Positions 32,302-43,448 of a DNA stretch of 64,000 nucleotides are shown piece by piece (within the stretch, counting starts at the first letter, position 1; each line of letters opens with the position of its first letter). The notes beneath the pieces were generated by a model that did not search any database, was not told where the DNA came from, and was given only the letters and a program-made list of their open reading frames with translations. Made by a program: the position numbers and the translations under genes. Source of the DNA: Parvibaculum sp039973015 (GTDB lineage: Bacteria; Pseudomonadota; Alphaproteobacteria; Parvibaculales; Parvibaculaceae); contig NZ_JBDWLT010000008.1 of the NCBI RefSeq assembly GCF_039973015.1, positions 496,001 through 560,000 of the forward strand. Direction: 5' to 3'.

Positions 32302-32967
32302 TCAGAGACCGAATTTCTTCAGAAGTGCGGTTTCTTCCTCGATGCAGGCCGCAAAGCTCGGCCTGGCAAGGATGCCCGCGAGATAGCGCGTGAGGTTCGG
32401 ATAGGCCTTTTCATCCGGCTTGAAGCCAGCATGCGCGAAGTTCACGAAATGCGTCGCGGCCGAGATGTCGGCAATCGAGAAGGCATCGCCCACAAGGAAG
32501 TCCTTTGCGCCGATTTCCTTTTCGAGCCAGCCGAAATTGCGCGGAAGCTTCTCCGCGATGGTCTTTTCCGCCATCTCGCGATCCGCTTCCTTGCCCATCA
32601 TGCGGTTCACGACCATGGGACGAAAGGTGCCCATGCCCACATTCCCGGCGAGATCGGAATCCGCATATTCCTCATACCAGAGGGCCTTGCCATAGGCGAA
32701 GGCGTCAGCGGGATATAGCGCGGGCGCCGAAAACTTCTTTTCGAGATAGCCGCAAATTGCAGACGAATCCGGCAGCGTTGCATCGGCGCCGATACTGTCA
32801 TCGCGAAGAACGGGGATGCGCTTCAGCGGCGAGATCTCAAGAAACCAGTCCGGCGCGGGGAAGATATTCACCTGCTCCAGCGTGTAGGCCTCGCCCTTTT
32901 CGGCGAGGAAAACGCGCACCTTGCGCACGAAGGGCGACAGGCTCGCCCCATAGACCGTCAACGTCAT
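32302..32967 (-). CDS. Glutathione S-transferase family protein
   Basis: A 221-residue cytosolic GST. The N-terminal thioredoxin-like domain (1-80) starts Y-G-A-S-L-S-P-F-V-R-K-V, with Ser in the catalytic area, and has the conserved cis-Pro (R-I-P-V-L) and D-S-S-A-I glutathione-binding loop near 68. The helical C-terminal domain holds F-S-I-A-D-I (the N-capping box) near 160. It likely conjugates or isomerises with glutathione. The ATG at 32967 follows AAGGGAAAAGATC. The long in-frame upstream extension reaches toward tRNA-His and is noncoding. Confidence 0.9.
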   Translation of the reverse strand: MTLTVYGASLSPFVRKVRVFLAEKGEAYTLEQVNIFPAPDWFLEISPLKRIPVLRDDSIGADATLPDSSAICGYLEKKFSAPALYPADAFAYGKALWYEEYADSDLAGNVGMGTFRPMVVNRMMGKEADREMAEKTIAEKLPRNFGWLEKEIGAKDFLVGDAFSIADISAATHFVNFAHAGFKPDEKAYPNLTRYLAGILARPSFAACIEEETALLKKFGL

Positions 32968-33096
32968 GATCTTTTCCCTTCCCGTAGGCGGCCACAAAGG
33001 CCCGCGATGCAGCTCCGTTTTGCCGGGAGCCCTTTTTGCGATGGCGCAAGAAAGCACCGGCATCGAAGCCGGGCAAGGGAGAAAGGAGAGGAAAGG

Positions 33097-33173
33097 TGGT
33101 ACAGCCACCCCGGTTCGAACGGGGGACCTCTAGATCCACAATCTAGCGCTCTAACCAGCTGAGCTATGGCTGC
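33097..33173 (-). tRNA. tRNA-His (anticodon GTG)
   Basis: A full cloverleaf with CCA encoded (33097-33099). The acceptor stem pairs GCAGCCA with TGGCTGT, including a G1:U72 wobble. The D arm is GCTCAGCTGGTTAGAGC, the anticodon stem CTAGA/TCTAG surrounds GTG, and the T arm is CCCCG-TTCGAAC-CGGGG. The discriminator is A73 and the base before G1 is T, so no G-1 is encoded. This is the alphaproteobacterial form that histidyl-tRNA synthetase reads without G-1. Confidence 0.97.
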
Positions 33174-33219
33174 ACGGAACAAGCGCGGCAGGGCCCTTGA
33201 GACCGCCACGATGGCCGGG

Positions 33220-33248
33220 AACTTAGTTCGCTACAGCCGGAATGACAA
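33220..33248 (-). promoter_or_regulatory. Probable promoter of tRNA-His
   Basis: On the minus strand TTGTCA (33243-33248) and TAAGTT (33220-33225) are spaced by 17 bp, about 40 bp upstream of the tRNA 5' end. The -10 is a weak match. Confidence 0.45.
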
Positions 33249-33297
33249 GCCCGTGAAGGTCTCCTGCGCAAATTTTGCCCTGACAGGCAAAACCCCT

Positions 33298-34671
33298 CTA
33301 CATCAAGACGTTAGCCACAAAAATCGAGACGACGCCGAGCGGTGCGAGGTAGCGCAGTGCAAAGCGCCATAGCGGGAACCAGGCCTTGACTCCATCGCCC
33401 AGCGCCTCCGCCACAACCTTGCCCGACAGCACCCAGCCCGCGAAAAGCGACATCAGGAGCCCCACGGTCGGCATGATGATGTTCGAGGTGGTGAAATCGA
33501 GCACATCGAAGATCGTCATCTCCTCCATCACACCGAAATGTGCCATCGGATGGAAATCCGCCCACCAGTTGAAGGAGAGGACGGTGCCGATGCCCGCCAC
33601 CCAGGCAACGGCACCGACGATGGGTGCAAGCCATTTGCGGCTCAGTTTCACACCCTCTTCGAGCCAGGCCACGATCGGCTCCAGCAGGGAAATCGCAGAC
33701 GTTACCGCCGCGACCGAAAGCAGGAGGAAGAAGACCGCACCGATAAGGATGCCATTGCCGATGGTGCCGAAGGCGATGGGCAGCGTGATGAAGGTGAGGC
33801 CGGGGCCCGATGACGGCTCAAGTCCGTAGGTGAAGACCAGCGGGAAGATGGCTATGCCCGCAAGCAGGGCCACCATCGTATCCGCCACGGCGATCATCAC
33901 CGCGGCGCGGCCGATGGAGGCCTCCTTATCGAGATAGGCGCCATAGGTCATCATCGCGCCGAGGGAAACGCTCACTGAAAAGAAGCCCTGCCCGATGGCG
34001 GCGAGCACCGTGTCCGGCTTCACCTTGGCCAGATTGAAGGCGAACATGAATTCCATCGCATCGCCGAAGCCCGGCATCGTGGTGGCGTAGAGCGCCATGC
34101 CCGCAAGAAGAACAAAGAGCAGCGGCATGAGAAGAACAACCGCGCGCTCGATACCGGAGGTGACGCCCGCCGCGACGATAAACACCGTCAGCACCAGAAA
34201 AAGCGTCTGCCATATCCAGAGGTCATAGGGGTTTTCGACGAAAGCCGAGAACTGGCCCGCCGCGATCTCGTTCGTCTCGCCCGCAAATGCGCCCGTGAGG
34301 GCGAGCTCAATATATTTGAGGGCCCAGCCGCCAATGACGCTGTAGTAGGAGAGCACGATAAAGGCGCCGATGGTGCCGCCCCAGCCGATCAGCACCCACA
34401 GACGCAGCGTCTTGTGTTCGGCGATGAGAGCCCGCATCGCATTGATGGGGCTCTGGCGGCCCATGCGGCCCAGCATGATCTCGGAAATGAGGATCGGCAG
34501 CGCGATGGCAAGCGTCGTCAGCGCATAGATCAGGATGAAGGCGCCGCCGCCGTTTTCACCCGCCAGATAAGGGAAGCGCCAGACATTGCCGAGCCCCACG
34601 GCGCTGCCGATGGCGGCCATAAGGAAAGCAAAACGCGACGTCCAATGGCGCGGTGCATAGGAAGTGGTCAT
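33298..34671 (-). CDS. Neurotransmitter:sodium symporter (NSS/SNF) family transporter
   Basis: A 457-residue inner-membrane protein with 11-12 helices. The N-terminus W-T-S-R-F-A-F-L-M-A-A-I-G-S-A-V-G-L-G-N carries the unwound helix 1 that binds sodium and substrate, then W-R-F-P-Y-L and G-E-N-G-G-G-A-F as in LeuT and other bacterial SNF proteins. It probably imports an amino acid or amine with sodium. The start at 34671 is the natural family start. The neighbours give no hint of substrate. Confidence 0.92.
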   Translation of the reverse strand: MTTSYAPRHWTSRFAFLMAAIGSAVGLGNVWRFPYLAGENGGGAFILIYALTTLAIALPILISEIMLGRMGRQSPINAMRALIAEHKTLRLWVLIGWGGTIGAFIVLSYYSVIGGWALKYIELALTGAFAGETNEIAAGQFSAFVENPYDLWIWQTLFLVLTVFIVAAGVTSGIERAVVLLMPLLFVLLAGMALYATTMPGFGDAMEFMFAFNLAKVKPDTVLAAIGQGFFSVSVSLGAMMTYGAYLDKEASIGRAAVMIAVADTMVALLAGIAIFPLVFTYGLEPSSGPGLTFITLPIAFGTIGNGILIGAVFFLLLSVAAVTSAISLLEPIVAWLEEGVKLSRKWLAPIVGAVAWVAGIGTVLSFNWWADFHPMAHFGVMEEMTIFDVLDFTTSNIIMPTVGLLMSLFAGWVLSGKVVAEALGDGVKAWFPLWRFALRYLAPLGVVSIFVANVLM

Positions 34672-34853
34672 CGGCAGTCCCCTCTCACGGCGCGGGCCGG
34701 CGCCCCCGCCGCATCACCGCTCGTATCCGAATTGTGCCGAGACAATACGGAAATAGCCGCTTTCCGTCAGCCCCTTCCCGGGAAGCTTCCCTCGGGGGCA
34801 GACAAGGCAGCGGAATCGCCTATAGTGCGGCGGAAAAAATCGGCGAGGGCGAG

Positions 34854-35785
34854 ATGAGCGGCCAGACAATCAGCACTGCCTATATCGAAGCGAACGGTCT
34901 CGCCTTCGAAGTGGATATGTGCGGCGAGGGCGAGAAACTCGCACTGCTGCTGCATGGCTTTCCCGAAAGCAAGCATTCGTGGCGGGCGCAGCTCCCCGTT
35001 TTCGCCGAACTCGGCTATACGGCCTGGGCCCCCAACCTGCGCGGCTATGGCGGCACCTCACGGCCGAAGGGCATCGCGGCCTATCACATGGATCATCTGC
35101 TCGATGATGTGGCGGGGCTGATCGACGCGGCCCGCGCGCGCGGCGTCCAGGGACCGGTGACGCTTGTCGCCCATGACTGGGGCGGCGCCATCGCCTGGAC
35201 CTTCGTGCTGAAGAAGCTCCGTCCGCTCGAACGCTTCATCGTGATGAACCTGCCCCATCCCACACTCATGGGGAGGGCATTGCGGACATGGGCGCAGCTC
35301 AAGAAGAGCTGGTACATCTTCTTCTTCCAGATCCCCTGGCTGCCCGAAAAGATGATGCTGCTCCGTAACGCCCAGCCTATCGCGGAGGCCTTTCGCGGTA
35401 TGGCCGTGGACAAGAGCCGCTTCCCCGACAGCGTGCTCGACCACTACCGGAAGAACGCCCAGCTTCCCGGCGCAATGACCGCGATGATCAACTATTATCG
35501 CGCAAATTTCAGGGGCAAGCCGCCCGTGGAATGGACCGAACCGCCGACGGTCGACGTTCCCACGCTGATGATCTGGGGGGAAGAAGATTCCGCGCTCGGC
35601 AAGGAACTGACCTACGGCACCGAAGATCTCGTGACCGACTTCACGATCCGCTATCTGCCGCAGGTTTCGCACTGGGTTCAGCAGGAAGCGCCGGAAGCCG
35701 TCAACGCGATGATCCGCGCCTGGATCGAGGGGCGGCACGTGCCGCAAGCCGGGCTCGGTGGACGGCTTCTGATCGCGGACCAGAA

Positions 35786-35789
<4 letters not shown>
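34854..35789 (+). CDS. Epoxide hydrolase-like alpha/beta hydrolase
   Basis: A 311-residue alpha/beta-hydrolase. H-G-F-P-E-S near 36-41 is the oxyanion-hole motif of epoxide hydrolases. The nucleophile elbow A-H-D-W-G-G has Asp (about residue 106) rather than Ser, pointing to epoxide hydrolase or haloalkane dehalogenase chemistry. The catalytic His is in V-S-H-W-V near 270 and N-Y-Y-R in the lid supplies a Tyr. It should open epoxides through a covalent ester. The ATG at 34854 follows GGCGAGGGCGAG. It converges on the acetoacetyl-CoA synthetase gene with a 4-bp overlap. Confidence 0.9.
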
Positions 35790-37750
<1,961 letters not shown>

Positions 37751-37988
37751 CGCGGTTGGCTCCTTGCGCGCTGCCGCACATTAGGTGCCGCCCCCGAAGC
37801 CTTCAAGTGCCCCTGTCAGCACGGATTTCGACCCGATATGGCAAATGCCGCCCATTTTTGCAGTGCATTCATCCGGCCCCGGCGTCGCGCAGGGAGTGCA
37901 CCTTCCATGCTCCTGCCCTATCATGCGCCATCATGCTGCAGCCATAATTCATCCGCATTATGGCCAAAACGAAAACCCGGAGAATTCC

Positions 37989-40010
37989 ATGTCCCGCCTG
38001 ATCGCCATTCTCGCAGGTCTCCTGCTCATCGTGATTGCCGCCGTCATCGTGGTGCCGATGCTTGTTCCTATGGAGACCTACAAGACGAAGGTGGCGGAGC
38101 TGGTGAAAACCCAGACGGGGCGCGACCTGCGCATCGATGGCGACATCGGCCTTTCCTTCTTCCCGAATATTGCGGTTTCCATCGGCGATGTCGGCTTGTC
38201 GAATGCAGACTGGGCGCGGGATTCCGAAATGGCCTCGATGAAGGAGATGCGCGCCGCCCTGAAGCTCATCCCGCTTTTCAGCGGCAATGTCGAAGTGGAC
38301 AGCTTCATCCTTGTCGATCCGATCATCCATCTCGAGGTTCGCAAGGACGGCACACCGAACTGGCAGTTCGAAACGGCAAGCAGCCCGGCGCCTACCGCCG
38401 AGGAAACGCCCGCCGAAGGCGGCGGCGGCGCGGCCGTAAACCAGCTCCGGCTCGGCGAAGTGTCGATCCAGAACGGCAGCGCGACCTATCGCAATGCGCA
38501 GACGGGCGCGAGCTACGCCATGGAGAGCGTCAATCTCGACCTCGCGATGCCCGGCCTCGACGAGCCCTTCATCGCGGATGGCTCGCTCGTCTGGAATGGC
38601 GACGAGATCAATATCGACCTCAACGCGGAACGCCCTCGCGCGCTGACCGAAGGTGGCGAGACGCCGGTGACGCTCAGCATTTCCGCGCCGAAGATCAGCA
38701 CCTCCTATGAGGGCAAGCTGAAGGTGATCGACGGTGTGGCCTTCGCCGGGCAGGTCGATCTCGACGTCTCCTCGGTTCGTGAACTTGCGGCATGGGCGGG
38801 CAATCCGATGCCTGCGGGCGAAGGCTTCGGTCCACTCGCAATTTCCGGTCAGGCAAGCGGCACGGATAACAGCTACCGCTTCTCCGACGCGAAGATCGGC
38901 TTCGACGGCATGAACGCGACGGGCGACCTCGCGGTCACCACCGGCGGCACAAGGCCGAAAGTGAGCGGCAAGCTCGCCGTCGACAAGATCGACGTGAACA
39001 CCTATCTCGCCGATGCCGGCGAAGGCGGCAGCGGTGCATCGGGCGGCGGTTCTTCTGGCGGCGACGCCGGTTGGAGCACGGAACCCATCGACCTGTCAGG
39101 CCTCAAGGCGGTCGATGCGGACTTCACCTTCTCGGCGGACCAGATCCTGGTTCAGAAACTCAAGGTTGGCCAAAGCGCGCTCAAACTTGCGCTCGCGAAT
39201 GGCGTACTGAATGCCAATCTCTCGAAGCTCAGCCTTTATGAAGGACAGGGCTCGGGCAAGCTGACCGTGAACGGCGCAAGCGCGACACCGAAGATAAAGG
39301 CGGATTTCACGCTTGCCGGGCTTGAGGCAGAGCCCTTCCTGACGGATGCCGCAGATTTCAGCCGGTTGCAGGGCGCCAGCGCCTTCGACATCGCCATTTC
39401 AACGGCAGGACGCAGCCAGCGCGACATGGTCTCCGCGCTTGATGGCAAGGGCAGCATCAAATTCGCAAACGGCAAGATCAAGGGGATCAATCTCGCGCAG
39501 CTTACCCGCACGGTACTCAGCGCCGCGACGACAGGCTGGCAGTCCGGCGGGTCGCAGGACACGGATTTCTCCGAGCTCGGCGGCACATTCACGATCAATA
39601 ACGGCATCCTGCAGAATAACGACCTGAAGCTCCTCTCGCCGCTCGTCCGGGTGACGGGTGCGGGCAAGGTCAACATGCCGGCGAAGACGCTCGACTACCG
39701 CGTGGAGCCGAAACTTGCGGCAACGCTTGAGGGACAAGGCGGCGAGACGGAAGCGACGGGCATCGAGGTGCCGATCCTGATTACGGGCTCCTGGTCCAAT
39801 CCGCGCTTCGCGCCGGATCTGAAATCGATGATCCAGAACCGGGAAAACATCAAGAAAACCATCGATTCCATCAAGGAAGACAAGGGCAAGAGCCTTCTGA
39901 AAGGCCTGATGGGCGAGCCCGCAAACGATACGGGTGCGAGCGAAAGCGGCACTGACGAGAAAGAGAAGGTGAGCCCTGAAGATGCCCTGAAGAAGCTCTT
40001 CGGCCAGTAG
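37989..40010 (+). CDS. AsmA-family inner membrane protein
   Basis: A 673-residue protein with one N-terminal membrane anchor (about 4-24) and a large periplasmic beta-rich AsmA domain. The early Y-K-T-K-V-A-E-L-V-K-T-Q-T-G-R-D-L segment (about 35-50) and the C-terminal D-Y-R-V-E-P-K-L near 570 are typical. A Gly/Ser-rich linker near 340-355 divides the domain. AsmA-like proteins are thought to carry phospholipids to the outer membrane. The ATG at 37989 follows CCGGAGAATTCC, a clear ribosome site. Confidence 0.92.
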   Translation: MSRLIAILAGLLLIVIAAVIVVPMLVPMETYKTKVAELVKTQTGRDLRIDGDIGLSFFPNIAVSIGDVGLSNADWARDSEMASMKEMRAALKLIPLFSGNVEVDSFILVDPIIHLEVRKDGTPNWQFETASSPAPTAEETPAEGGGGAAVNQLRLGEVSIQNGSATYRNAQTGASYAMESVNLDLAMPGLDEPFIADGSLVWNGDEINIDLNAERPRALTEGGETPVTLSISAPKISTSYEGKLKVIDGVAFAGQVDLDVSSVRELAAWAGNPMPAGEGFGPLAISGQASGTDNSYRFSDAKIGFDGMNATGDLAVTTGGTRPKVSGKLAVDKIDVNTYLADAGEGGSGASGGGSSGGDAGWSTEPIDLSGLKAVDADFTFSADQILVQKLKVGQSALKLALANGVLNANLSKLSLYEGQGSGKLTVNGASATPKIKADFTLAGLEAEPFLTDAADFSRLQGASAFDIAISTAGRSQRDMVSALDGKGSIKFANGKIKGINLAQLTRTVLSAATTGWQSGGSQDTDFSELGGTFTINNGILQNNDLKLLSPLVRVTGAGKVNMPAKTLDYRVEPKLAATLEGQGGETEATGIEVPILITGSWSNPRFAPDLKSMIQNRENIKKTIDSIKEDKGKSLLKGLMGEPANDTGASESGTDEKEKVSPEDALKKLFGQ

Positions 40011-40108
40011 CAGTTCTTCAGATAGCGCTCCCCGGGGTGTTCGCACCTTTGTGGCGCGCGCGCCCGGGGGTTCGCGCTTGGGGCGCCGGTTGGCGGCTGC
40101 ACAGCTAA

Positions 40109-40141
40109 TTGTCCCCGGGGCCTTTCGGGCCTTTGTCCCCG
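40109..40141. repeat. Composite intergenic element, locus 2 (two inverted CGGGGACAA motifs)
   Basis: TTGTCCCCG occurs at 40109-40117 and 40133-40141 in the same direction, 24 bp apart, with GGCC-TTTC-GGGCC between them able to form a hairpin. This locus lacks the GTCAY array seen at the other three. It lies between the AsmA stop and the small membrane protein gene. Confidence 0.5.
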
Positions 40142-40199
40142 GCACGCGCACCGTCTAGACTGGACTCGAGTGATTCGTCGGGACCGAGGCGGCGCCTTC

Positions 40200-40451
40200 A
40201 TGATCCACAACGCCTTGTCGACGCTGGTGAAATTCTTCATTGGAGCGGTCGCCATCGGCGCCCTCCTGAATGCGTTCGACATTACAGCGGAGCAAGTCCT
40301 TCAGGATGTCGGCTTTACGCCGGAATCCATTCTCGCTTTTGTGCGGGAAGGGATCGGCTGGGCCATTCCTCATTTCCTGCTCGGCGCGATGGTCCTCATT
40401 CCGATCTGGCTCATCATCTTTCTGTTGAGACCGCCCGGCTTCCGCCGCTGA
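40200..40451 (+). CDS. Small membrane protein
   Basis: An 83-residue protein with two membrane helices (about 6-25 and 52-76), a short loop rich in Asp, Glu and Gln between them, and a basic tail R-P-P-G-F-R-R. It resembles a small family of Rhizobiales membrane proteins known to me only as uncharacterised. The ATG at 40200 was chosen because the segment fits as helix 1; an ATG-free extension to 40170 begins with a GTG. No partner gene is evident. Confidence 0.7.
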   Translation: MIHNALSTLVKFFIGAVAIGALLNAFDITAEQVLQDVGFTPESILAFVREGIGWAIPHFLLGAMVLIPIWLIIFLLRPPGFRR

Positions 40452-40567
40452 CCCTTTCTTTCCGATCCGTCACTCTTGCGCCGGATACCACGCCATGTAG
40501 AGTTCGTGGTTAACGGGCAAGGGAATAATCCCTGCTCCGGGCACGGATATATTCTGGGAGGGTATCC

Positions 40568-40921
40568 ATGAAAAGGTTTTTACTCGCCATTGCGGTTTCC
40601 ACCTTCGCCTTCGCCGGTGCAGCGCTCGCCAATGTGGGCGACGGTCTCGTCGGCAATACGGTGACACTCACCGGACCGAACGGCGCGGTGACAAAGATCT
40701 ACTACCCCGATGCGTCAAGCATCGTCGTGAAGGGCGCGGACGGCTCCGAAGCCCAGGGTACCTGGCATGTCACGGACAACACGATCTGCACCAAGGTCGG
40801 CGATGCCCCTGAAAACTGCACCGCCCCCATCGATGAAGCCCCTGCTGTCGGCAGCTCGGGCACAATCGAAGGCGAACAAGGCGCCGTGGAGTGGTCGGTC
40901 AGCGAAGGCAAGGCCTTCTGA
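40568..40921 (+). CDS. Small periplasmic protein of unknown function
   Basis: A 117-residue exported protein. Signal peptide at residues 1-21 (M-K-R-F-L-L-A, cleavage after A-L-A). The mature 96 residues are beta-rich, with G-T-W-H-V-T-D-N-T-I-C near 63-73 and a second Cys near 83 (E-N-C-T). Two Cys could form a disulphide. The pattern W-x-V-x-x-x-x-x-C is seen in several small periplasmic domains of unknown role. GGGAGGGTATCC upstream is a clear ribosome site. Confidence 0.75.
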   Translation: MKRFLLAIAVSTFAFAGAALANVGDGLVGNTVTLTGPNGAVTKIYYPDASSIVVKGADGSEAQGTWHVTDNTICTKVGDAPENCTAPIDEAPAVGSSGTIEGEQGAVEWSVSEGKAF

Positions 40922-40996
40922 TCTTCTTTCACCTGTTCCCGGCCGCTCCCAGTCCCTAAAATCGCTTCATTGAAAATCGACTCAGGGAGAAAAACA

Positions 40997-41782
40997 ATGG
41001 GACGTCTGTCGGGAAAGCGCGCCATCGTCACGGGCGCTGGCAGCGGCATCGGCCGGGCCAGCGCCCTTCTTTTTGCACATGAGGGCGCGCAGGTCGTCGC
41101 CGTCGACCGGGTGGAAACAGCGGTCGACGAGACGGCGGAGATGATCCGCAAGGAAGGCGGCACTGTTTCCTCCGTCGCCGCCGATGTGAGCGACGAAGCC
41201 GCCGTCAAAGGCTTTATCGACCACTGCATTTCCGAATTCGGCGGGATCGACATCCTCTATGCGAATGCAGGGATCAGCGGCGGAATGGTCCCGCTGCATG
41301 AGCAATCGGTCGACTACTGGAAGGATGTGCTGGCGGTTAACCTGATCGGCCCGTTCCTGGCGATCAAGCATGTGAGCCCGCATATGATTTCCCAGGGCAG
41401 GGGTTCGATCATATGCACGGCTTCTGTTGCCGGGCTTCGCGCCAATGCCGGCGGCACGCCCTACAGCGCGAGCAAGGCCGGCGTCATCAGCCTCGTACAG
41501 ACCACCGCCAACGAGTTTTATGGCACCGGTGTGCGCGTCAATGCGATCTGCCCCGGCCTTATCGAAACGGGAATGACGAAGCCGATTTTCGATGGCGCAC
41601 GTGCACGCGGTTCGGACGACAAGATCGGCCAGCTCAATCCGCTGAAACGATATGGCTTGCCGCCCGAAATCGCGCAGGCGGCCCTCTTCCTCGCAAGCGA
41701 CGACGCCTCTTATGTGAACGGTCAGGCGATTGCCGTCGATGGCGGGCTGTCGAGCACGCATCCCTTTGCGGGTCGCCGCTAA
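40997..41782 (+). CDS. Short-chain dehydrogenase/reductase
   Basis: A 261-residue SDR. The nucleotide motif T-G-A-G-S-G-I-G-R is at about 12-20, N-A-G-I-S near 91 and the active-site Tyr/Lys in Y-S-A-S-K near 156-160. The acidic residue V-D-R at the end of beta-2 suggests NAD(H). C-terminal D-G-G-L-S-S-T-H is usual. The substrate is unknown. The ATG at 40997 follows GGGAGAAAAACA; a start nine codons upstream lacks support. It converges on the small gene at 41779 with a 4-bp overlap. Confidence 0.9.
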   Translation: MGRLSGKRAIVTGAGSGIGRASALLFAHEGAQVVAVDRVETAVDETAEMIRKEGGTVSSVAADVSDEAAVKGFIDHCISEFGGIDILYANAGISGGMVPLHEQSVDYWKDVLAVNLIGPFLAIKHVSPHMISQGRGSIICTASVAGLRANAGGTPYSASKAGVISLVQTTANEFYGTGVRVNAICPGLIETGMTKPIFDGARARGSDDKIGQLNPLKRYGLPPEIAQAALFLASDDASYVNGQAIAVDGGLSSTHPFAGRR

Positions 41783-42048
41783 AGCCGGGCGCTGACGCTC
41801 GTTCCCGCGCCCGCGCCGGAGATCGCCGCACGCAATTTGCACGGCCCGAGCGCAAATGCCCCGACGCCTTTTTCGTCGAGACGAAGCGATGTGCCGACGG
41901 TGAACCAGTTTTCACCGTCGGGGCTCGCCTCCAGCGCAATGGTTGCCCCGTCGAACTCACCCCAGACCCAGAATGTTCCGGTGCCGCCGGTCCAGTCGAC
42001 CGCCGACGAAGATCCGTCCGCAACCGCCGCATCGAAAAGTGTCGTCAT
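41779..42048 (-). CDS. Small beta-sandwich-like protein at the 3' end of the type I secretion operon
   Basis: An 89-residue protein with no signal peptide. The sequence alternates polar and hydrophobic residues, and W-T-G-G-T-G-T-F-W-V-W-G-E-F near 19-32 and S-P-D-G-E-N-W-F-T near 42-50 suggest a small beta-sandwich like those on phage tail or binding modules. It lies 80 bp after the HlyD gene on the same strand, so it may share the operon mRNA. Whether it binds the adhesin, its secretion machinery or is unrelated cannot be told. The ATG at 42048 has GGGAGAGAGCGAG upstream. Confidence 0.65.
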   Translation of the reverse strand: MTTLFDAAVADGSSSAVDWTGGTGTFWVWGEFDGATIALEASPDGENWFTVGTSLRLDEKGVGAFALGPCKLRAAISGAGAGTSVSARL

Positions 42049-42128
42049 CTCGCTCTCTCCCTTTTGTAAAATGAAGTTCGGGAGGAGCTTGACGCCTGAG
42101 CGGTTCTCCGGGGATAAGTTTTCCGGTT

Positions 42129-43448
42129 TCAGCGCTCCCTGAGGGCGTTGTTCTTCAACTTCAGGACGGGCTTCAGCAGATAGGCCAGCACCGTTCTGTC
42201 GCCGGTAATGACACTCACCTCGGAAACCATGCCCGCAATGATGGGCAGGTTCGCCTGACGCCCCTCAAGGGCGGCGTGATCGACGCTGACCGTGACGGGG
42301 AAGTAGTGCGCGCCCTCCTCCGTCATCTGCGTGTCGGCGCCAACACGCTCAACGCGGCCGGGCAAGGCACCATAGACGGAAAAATCATAAGCCGTGATGC
42401 GGACCTTCGCTTCCTGCCCCGGCTGGATGAAGGCGATATCGGAAGGCGACATGCGTGCTTCGATGAAAAGCGTATCGTCGAGAGGCACGATCTCCATGAT
42501 GGTTCCGCCCGGCTCGATGACGGCCCCTTGCGTCAATGTCGCGACACGCTTGACGATGCCATTGGCGGGCGCGCGCACTTCGCGGCGTCCCACCCGGTCG
42601 CGATGGGCGACGAGACGCTGCGAGAGAGCGGCAAGCTCCGCGCTGCTCCGGCTCAGTTCCTCGCGCGCATCGCTAACGAAGGAAGAATGCCGTTCGTCGA
42701 TACGCGAAGCGAGTTCATCCAGTTCGATTTCGGAGGCGCGTATGTCCGCGCGCGCCTTCGAGAGAGCCTCGTCGGTTTCGGCAAGCATCCGCTCCAGCTT
42801 CAGCTTCTCGACAACAGACATGAGCCCGTCGCGCACCTGGCGCGAGACGAGACCATGTTCTGCGGCAAGCGAGCGGCGTTTATCGTCGAGATGGCCGATC
42901 CTCTCGGTGGCCTCGGAAATCGTCTGGCGCGCCTGCTCTTCCTGACGCTGAAAAACGGCAACGGCGTCGGCAAGGCCTTTCGTCCGGCTTTCGTAGAGCG
43001 CGGTTTCGGCGGCGATCAGCACCGGTCCTTCCGGCGCATCGGCAAGTTCGGAGGGAAAGGCAAGCGGCTCCGCTGAAGCCTCCGCGGCAAGACGCGTCGT
43101 CGTCGCCTGCAAGGCGCGGTATGTGCTCAGGTCTTCGCGATAGGAAGAGAGCGCGCCCGTATTGTCGATCTGTGCAACGACATCGCCTTCGGCCACGCGG
43201 TCTCCCTCGCGCACCAGCACTTTTCGCAAAATGCCGCCTTCGAGGTTCTGCACGACCTGGATATGACTCGAAGGAACGACGGAGCCCTCCCCGCTCGCCG
43301 TCACGTCGATATGAGCGAGGGACGCCCATGTGAGCAGAAAAAGAAAAATACCTGCGACAGCAAAGAGAAGAACAAGGATGGCGCGCTCCGGCCCTCTTAC
43401 GGGGTCGAGCAGCGCGGGCCCCGCATTCATGAGAAAGCGCTTGCTCAT
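42129..43448 (-). CDS. HlyD-family type I secretion periplasmic adaptor
   Basis: A 439-residue membrane-fusion protein joining the ABC transporter to the TolC outer membrane channel. One membrane helix (about 25-47, rich in Leu and Val) follows a short cytosolic tail. A split biotinyl-lipoyl domain encloses a long helical hairpin (about 135-280, Glu-, Arg- and Ala-rich), and the C-terminal beta-barrel has I-E-A-R-M-S-P-S-D-I near 332. Its ATG overlaps the ABC transporter stop (ATGA at 43445-43448), so expression is coupled. Confidence 0.93.
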   Translation of the reverse strand: MSKRFLMNAGPALLDPVRGPERAILVLLFAVAGIFLFLLTWASLAHIDVTASGEGSVVPSSHIQVVQNLEGGILRKVLVREGDRVAEGDVVAQIDNTGALSSYREDLSTYRALQATTTRLAAEASAEPLAFPSELADAPEGPVLIAAETALYESRTKGLADAVAVFQRQEEQARQTISEATERIGHLDDKRRSLAAEHGLVSRQVRDGLMSVVEKLKLERMLAETDEALSKARADIRASEIELDELASRIDERHSSFVSDAREELSRSSAELAALSQRLVAHRDRVGRREVRAPANGIVKRVATLTQGAVIEPGGTIMEIVPLDDTLFIEARMSPSDIAFIQPGQEAKVRITAYDFSVYGALPGRVERVGADTQMTEEGAHYFPVTVSVDHAALEGRQANLPIIAGMVSEVSVITGDRTVLAYLLKPVLKLKNNALRER

